DNA of 8,947 nt, taken from contig NZ_CAMPHH010000141.1 of NCBI RefSeq assembly GCF_946885855.1, forward strand, positions 1 through 8,947. The letters run 5' to 3'. Below the pieces are notes generated by a model. That model saw nothing but the letters and a program-made list of their open reading frames with translations. It was not told the origin of the DNA and searched no databases. Below are positions 6,515 to 8,947 of this stretch, in pieces. The position numbers and the translations under genes were made by a program. The DNA is from an uncultured Actinotalea sp. Its GTDB lineage: Bacteria; Actinomycetota; Actinomycetes; Actinomycetales; Cellulomonadaceae. Within the stretch, counting starts at the first letter, position 1, and every line of letters begins with the position of its first letter.

Positions 6515-7320
6515 GCCAGCACCTGCCCGAGCGCGAGGGTGAGGACGGCGACGCCCGGCAGGACCGCGGCGAGCGCGGGGTGCGTCGTCGGCGCCGTGCG
6601 TGACCGGACGGGCGGGTGCCCGAGCGCCCCGCCCCGGGCCAGCATCGCGAGGTGCACGCGCTCCCCGCGCTCGTAGGTCCGGACGAAGAGCGAGGCGGCG
6701 ACGCGCGCCGCCGCCCGCAGCCGGGCCCGGCGGCGCGGGGGGATGCCCCGGGCGGCCTGCGCCACCTGGAGACGGTGCAGGTCCTGCCGCACGATGCCCA
6801 GGTACCGCACCATGAAGGAGGCGATCGCCACGAGGGTCGCCGGGACCCGGAGGGTGCGCAGGGCGTCGAGCAGGTCCCGGACCGCCGTGGTCCTGGCGAG
6901 GACGATCGACGCGACGACGCCGAGTGTCGCCTTGGCGAGGATGTTCCACCCCGCGAGGAGCCCGGCCGTGGACAGGCTCAGGCCGAGGACGTCCGTGCGC
7001 GGCCCCAGCGCGACGAACGGCAGGACGAGCGCGAAGGTCACGAAGGGCAGCTCGACCGTCATCCCGCGCAGCACGGTCGGCGCGGGCAGCCGCGCGGCGA
7101 CGACCGCGGCCACCGCCAGCGTGGCGTACACGCCGAACGCCCAGAACCGGTCGGCCGGCGTCGCGACGACGACGAGGAGGAAGGCCAGGTGGGCGAGGAG
7201 CTTCGCCGTGGCGGGGAGGCCGTGGACGAGCGACGGTGGCGCGTCGTGCCGGGCCGGGGCGACGAGGGGCCGGGTCGCCGCCGCGGCGGTGTGCCGGTGC
7301 AGCACGGTCTGGGTCGACAC
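6511..7320 (-). CDS. cbiQ: ECF transporter transmembrane coupling protein
   Basis: A 269-residue EcfT-type membrane protein that joins the CbiO ATPases to the metal-binding CbiM. It starts at GTG 7320, 13 nt after the cbiM stop, with GAGGGAG at 7331-7337. The first ~35 residues are a charged, His-containing cytosolic leader. Hydrophobic segments follow at about 37-53, 58-78, 90-106, 116-142 and 249-268. The cytoplasmic coupling helices carry the two family Ala-Arg-Gly motifs: Ala190-Arg191-Gly192 in VAQAARGIP and Ala228-Arg229-Gly230 in AMLARGG. These dock into the ATPase grooves. RRRARLRAAARV (197-208) is a basic stretch on the same cytosolic face. The stop overlaps the cbiO start. Vitamin ECF systems have a similar T component, but the neighbouring cbiM fixes the metal role. 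Confidence 0.92.
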   Translation of the reverse strand: MSTQTVLHRHTAAAATRPLVAPARHDAPPSLVHGLPATAKLLAHLAFLLVVVATPADRFWAFGVYATLAVAAVVAARLPAPTVLRGMTVELPFVTFALVLPFVALGPRTDVLGLSLSTAGLLAGWNILAKATLGVVASIVLARTTAVRDLLDALRTLRVPATLVAIASFMVRYLGIVRQDLHRLQVAQAARGIPPRRRARLRAAARVAASLFVRTYERGERVHLAMLARGGALGHPPVRSRTAPTTHPALAAVLPGVAVLTLALGQVLA

Positions 7321-7333
7321 GGTGCCCGCTCCC

Positions 7334-8374
7334 TCAGGCCCGTCCGGCCGGGACCGCGACGGCCGCGCGCGGCCGGCCCGCGAGGCGGACGACGGCGAGC
7401 CCCACGGCCCACGTGACCGCCGCCCCGACGAGGCCGGCCGCCCAGACCGGGATCCCGCCGACCTCGCCGTACTCCGCGAGCACGAAGGTGCCCAGGAGGT
7501 GGTCCTGCGCCGTGCCGAGGAAGCCGGTCTGCTCGGCGACGTGCTCGAGGCCGTCGGGGGAGGGGCTCGCCAGCGGCGCGCCGACGACGACGAGCAGGAA
7601 GGCGGCGGTCGCGAGACCGGCCAGGAGGGCGCGGCGGCGGGGCCGGCCGGCGGGGCGGTCGCCCGCCGCGGCGGTGGCTCCGGCCGCCGGCGAGAGCGGC
7701 TCGCCCGACGCCGTGGTGAGGACGGGGCGCAGCCCGCGGGCGGCGTGGACGAGGTCCGGCCGGACCGCGACGACGGCGCTCACGGTCACGGCGGTGATGA
7801 CGGCCTCGCCGACGCCGATGAGGGCGTGCCAGCCGAGCATGCTCGCCGTGAGGGCGCCGAGCGGGACGGGGGCGGCGCCGCCCGCCGCGTAGAGGGCGAC
7901 GAAGACCGCGGCCGCGGCGAGGACGGAGGCGAACGCGCCCAGCGCCGCGGCCGGGACCGCGGACCGGGGCGAGCGGGGGAGGACGCGCAGCGTCGCCCGC
8001 ATGACCAGCCACGCGACCGCCACGGCGACCACCCCGAGCAGGGTGATGTTCGTGCCCAGGGCGGTGAGGCCGCCGTCGGCGAAGAGGAGTGCCTGGACCA
8101 GGAGGACGACGGAGACGGCGAGGATCGCCGTCCACGGCCCCACGAGGGCGGCCGCCAGCGCGCCGCCCATGAGGTGCCCGCTCGTGCCGACGCCGACGGG
8201 GAAGTTGACCATCTGCCCGGCGAAGACGAAGGCCGCCGTCATCCCCGCCAGGGGGATGGTGCGCTCGTCGAGCTCGTGCCTGCCGCGGTGCAGCGCGATG
8301 CCGATCGCGGCCGCCGCCACGGCGCCCGTCGCGAGGGAGGTGGGGGCGTCGAGGAAGCCGTCGGGGACGTGCAC
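7334..8374 (-). CDS. cbiM: Nickel/cobalt ECF substrate-binding subunit CbiM fused to a PDGLE (CbiN-like) domain
   Basis: A 346-residue membrane protein that captures Ni2+ or Co2+ for the importer. GTG 8374 was chosen although the frame stays open to ATG 8455: it gives the invariant family N-terminus MHVPDGFLDAP, in which the amino group and His2 bind the metal, and GGAGG (8380-8384) sits 5 nt upstream. Landmarks: GTSGHLMGGALAA (63-75, with metal-side His67), GPWTAILAVSVVLLVQALLFADGGLTALGTNI (79-110 in two runs) and GWHALIGVGEAVITA (181-195). Several membrane helices lie between 14 and 203. A hydrophilic Ala/Pro/Gly linker (about 220-247) leads to the second domain: one helix (249-267), SPDGLEHVAEQTGFLG (272-287), and a last helix (308-332). 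This matches a PDGLE/CbiN-like module fused in frame. Nickel versus cobalt cannot be decided. First gene of the cbiM-cbiQ-cbiO-arsR operon. Confidence 0.93.
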   Translation of the reverse strand: MHVPDGFLDAPTSLATGAVAAAAIGIALHRGRHELDERTIPLAGMTAAFVFAGQMVNFPVGVGTSGHLMGGALAAALVGPWTAILAVSVVLLVQALLFADGGLTALGTNITLLGVVAVAVAWLVMRATLRVLPRSPRSAVPAAALGAFASVLAAAAVFVALYAAGGAAPVPLGALTASMLGWHALIGVGEAVITAVTVSAVVAVRPDLVHAARGLRPVLTTASGEPLSPAAGATAAAGDRPAGRPRRRALLAGLATAAFLLVVVGAPLASPSPDGLEHVAEQTGFLGTAQDHLLGTFVLAEYGEVGGIPVWAAGLVGAAVTWAVGLAVVRLAGRPRAAVAVPAGRA

Positions 8375-8379
8375 GGGGA

Positions 8380-8384
8380 CCTCC
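8380..8384 (-). promoter_or_regulatory. Ribosome binding site that fixes the cbiM start
   Basis: GGAGG on the minus strand lies 5 nt before GTG 8374. This supports the start giving MHVPDGFL and rules against the longer frame from 8455. Confidence 0.8.
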
Positions 8385-8400
8385 GGGGAAGCGCGGGGAG

Positions 8401-8418
8401 GATCACGGCTATGTGATC
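8401..8418. promoter_or_regulatory. Perfect dyad GATCAC-N6-GTGATC in the cbiM leader
   Basis: GATCAC (8401-8406) and GTGATC (8413-8418) are exact reverse complements around GGCTAT. The dyad lies just downstream of the proposed -10, at or after the expected transcription start. It could be an operator for a dimeric regulator or a small RNA hairpin in the leader. It does not match the operator-like TGTATCCAA element, so a different protein may bind it. Confidence 0.45.
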
Positions 8419-8438
8419 GTGTATCCAACATATGCACG
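8418..8438. promoter_or_regulatory. Candidate metal-repressor operator, cbiM side
   Basis: Half-sites CGTGTAT (8418-8424) and ATGCACG (8432-8438) form a dyad with one mismatch, centred at 8428. Within it lies TGTATCCAACATAT (8420-8433), repeated with 12 of 14 identities at 8504-8517. The dyad covers the proposed -10 hexamer, so a bound protein would block transcription. The terminal arsR gene is the obvious candidate ligand; this is inferred. Confidence 0.5.
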
Positions 8439-8455
8439 TCTGAGCGGATGTTCAA
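8427..8455 (-). promoter_or_regulatory. Promoter of the cbiM-cbiQ-cbiO-arsR operon
   Basis: On the minus strand, TTGAAC (-35, 8455-8450) is followed by exactly 17 nt and TATGTT (-10, 8432-8427). This is the best sigma-70-like pair seen in the window, in an AT-richer stretch. The expected start near 8420 gives a leader of about 45 nt before GTG 8374. That leader is too short to hold a cobalamin or NiCo riboswitch, leaving protein-mediated control. Confidence 0.6.
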
Positions 8456-8495
8456 GTGTCCACGGTGCCGCGGCTTGGCCGAGGTCGGCCGAGGG

Positions 8496-8517
8496 TGTAT
8501 CTATGTATCCAAGATAC
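8496..8517. promoter_or_regulatory. Candidate second operator, MFS-gene side
   Basis: TGTATCTA (8496-8503) is followed directly by TGTATCCA (8504-8511), a tandem repeat with one mismatch. GTATCT (8497-8502) and AGATAC (8512-8517) form a perfect 6-bp dyad around 9 nt, and GTATC-CAA-GATAC (8505-8517) is a second, nested dyad. TGTATCCAAGATAC matches the cbiM-side element at 12 of 14 positions. It lies about 87 nt before the MFS start, near where that gene's promoter should be. TTGGCC (8475-8480), 17 nt, TATCTA (8498-8503) is a weak candidate for that promoter. Confidence 0.5.
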
Positions 8518-8539
8518 GGGTGCATCGACGCGCCCGTGC

Positions 8540-8557
8540 GCCCGCGTCGTCGCGGGC
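8540..8557 (+). other. 7-bp hairpin in the MFS gene leader
   Basis: GCCCGCG (8540-8546), the loop TCGT, then CGCGGGC (8551-8557) form a perfect GC stem about 47 nt before the TTG start of the transporter gene. The 18 bases are the exact reverse complement of those at 315-332. No T-run follows, and a leader hairpin is more likely than a terminator. Confidence 0.35.
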
Positions 8558-8603
8558 GTCGCCGACCGGGCCGGCGCACGCCGGTGGGAAAGGTGGTGCC
8601 GCC

Positions 8604-8947
8604 TTGGCCGAGATCTCCCGTCGGGAACGGATCGTCGCCTACGCGACCGGAGGCTTCGGCCTCAGCATGAACGCGATCCTCTACCTGCTCGTCCCGCTGC
8701 GGGCCGCCGAGCTCGGCGCGAGCATCGGCGTCATCGGTCTCCTCGTGGGAGTGAAGGCGCTCGCCGAGACCGTGCTCTCCGTGCCGATCGGCGCGTTCAT
8801 GGACCGGCGGGGCCCGCGCCTCGCGCTGCTCATCGGGACGCTCGGCACGGCGGTGATCGGACTCGCGATGGCGTTCGCGCCGTCCGTCCTCCTGCTCTTC
8901 GTGCTCCAGCTGGGGATGGGCGTCGTCCGGCCGCTCGGGTGGGTGGG
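8604..8947 (+). CDS. Major facilitator superfamily transporter (5' part)
   Basis: 114 codons are visible and the gene runs off the right edge. The start is read as TTG 8604, with GGGAAAGGTGG upstream (GGTGG at 8592-8596). No in-frame ATG or GTG precedes it, and the first in-frame ATG (8667, codon 22) would cut into the first membrane helix. Hydrophobic helices lie at about 11-32 (VAYATGGFGLSMNAILYLLV), 41-62, 73-90 and 93-109. MFS motif A is clear between helices 2 and 3: PIGAFMDRRGPRLAL (61-75), with Asp67, Arg68, Arg69, Gly70 and Arg72 in the expected G-x3-D-R-x-G-x-R pattern. The substrate cannot be told from this part. It is transcribed divergently from the metal importer and carries a copy of the same operator-like sequence, so metal-linked regulation, for example of efflux, is a plausible inference. 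Confidence 0.8.
   Translation, partial: MAEISRRERIVAYATGGFGLSMNAILYLLVPLRAAELGASIGVIGLLVGVKALAETVLSVPIGAFMDRRGPRLALLIGTLGTAVIGLAMAFAPSVLLLFVLQLGMGVVRPLGWV

Noticed and set aside
6515..6949. A longer CbiO beginning inside cbiQ at 6949
   Set aside because: The added residues are Pro/Gly/Arg-rich out-of-frame cbiQ sequence. ATG 6514 overlaps the cbiQ stop in the usual ATGA manner and gives a normal-length ATPase.
8375..8455. A longer CbiM start at ATG 8455 adding 27 residues
   Set aside because: It would bury the invariant MHVPDGFL terminus whose amino group and His2 bind the metal, would run through the promoter -10 and the operator-like dyad, and has no advantage over GTG 8374 with its GGAGG.
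8375..8603. A cobalamin or NiCo riboswitch before cbiM
   Set aside because: The leader from the likely transcription start to GTG 8374 is only about 45 nt, with no recognisable B12-box or four-way-junction pattern. The region instead holds dyads suited to protein binding.
8413..8670. An 85-codon plus-strand open frame in the divergent intergenic region
   Set aside because: It covers operator-like dyads and overlaps the MFS start in another frame. The product is Arg/Pro/Gly-rich with no motif and no good ribosome site.

Overview
The window is very GC-rich, with G or C at most third codon positions, short intergenic gaps, GGAGG-type ribosome sites and frequent GTG starts. This fits a high-GC actinobacterium (Actinomycetota). 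That is an inference from composition and gene style; no phylogenetic marker is present. No rRNA, tRNA, CRISPR array, insertion sequence or phage gene was seen.

Region 1 (1-5289, plus strand). The 3' end of an unrecognised gene is followed by a ~200-base leader and a compact catabolic-looking cassette: an alpha/beta-hydrolase-fold protein, a cyclic amidohydrolase (hydantoinase/dihydroorotase/allantoinase group) overlapping it by ATGA, and a luciferase-like flavin-dependent oxidoreductase 2 nt further on. A 53-nt, nearly fully paired hairpin then separates these from an aspartate ammonia-lyase. Together they suggest breakdown of a cyclic amide or ureide: flavin oxidation, ring opening, further hydrolysis, and possibly deamination of aspartate to fumarate. 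The substrate cannot be read from the sequence. The hydrolase lacks the expected nucleophile serine, which is the oddest feature of the cassette.

Region 2 (5304-8460, minus strand, converging on region 1). This is a tightly coupled nickel/cobalt energy-coupling-factor (ECF) importer operon, transcribed in the order cbiM (with a fused PDGLE/CbiN-like domain), cbiQ, cbiO, then an ArsR/SmtB-family regulator with a His-rich tail. The last three genes are linked by 4-nt overlaps (ATGA, GTGA). A good -35/-10 pair upstream of cbiM overlaps a dyad that is a plausible operator for the terminal regulator, so the operon is probably metal-responsive and autoregulated.

Region 3 (about 8460-8947). A divergent intergenic region carries a second copy of the operator-like sequence, followed by the 5' part of a major facilitator superfamily (MFS) transporter that starts with TTG and runs off the window. 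The shared element suggests both sides may answer to the same metal sensor.
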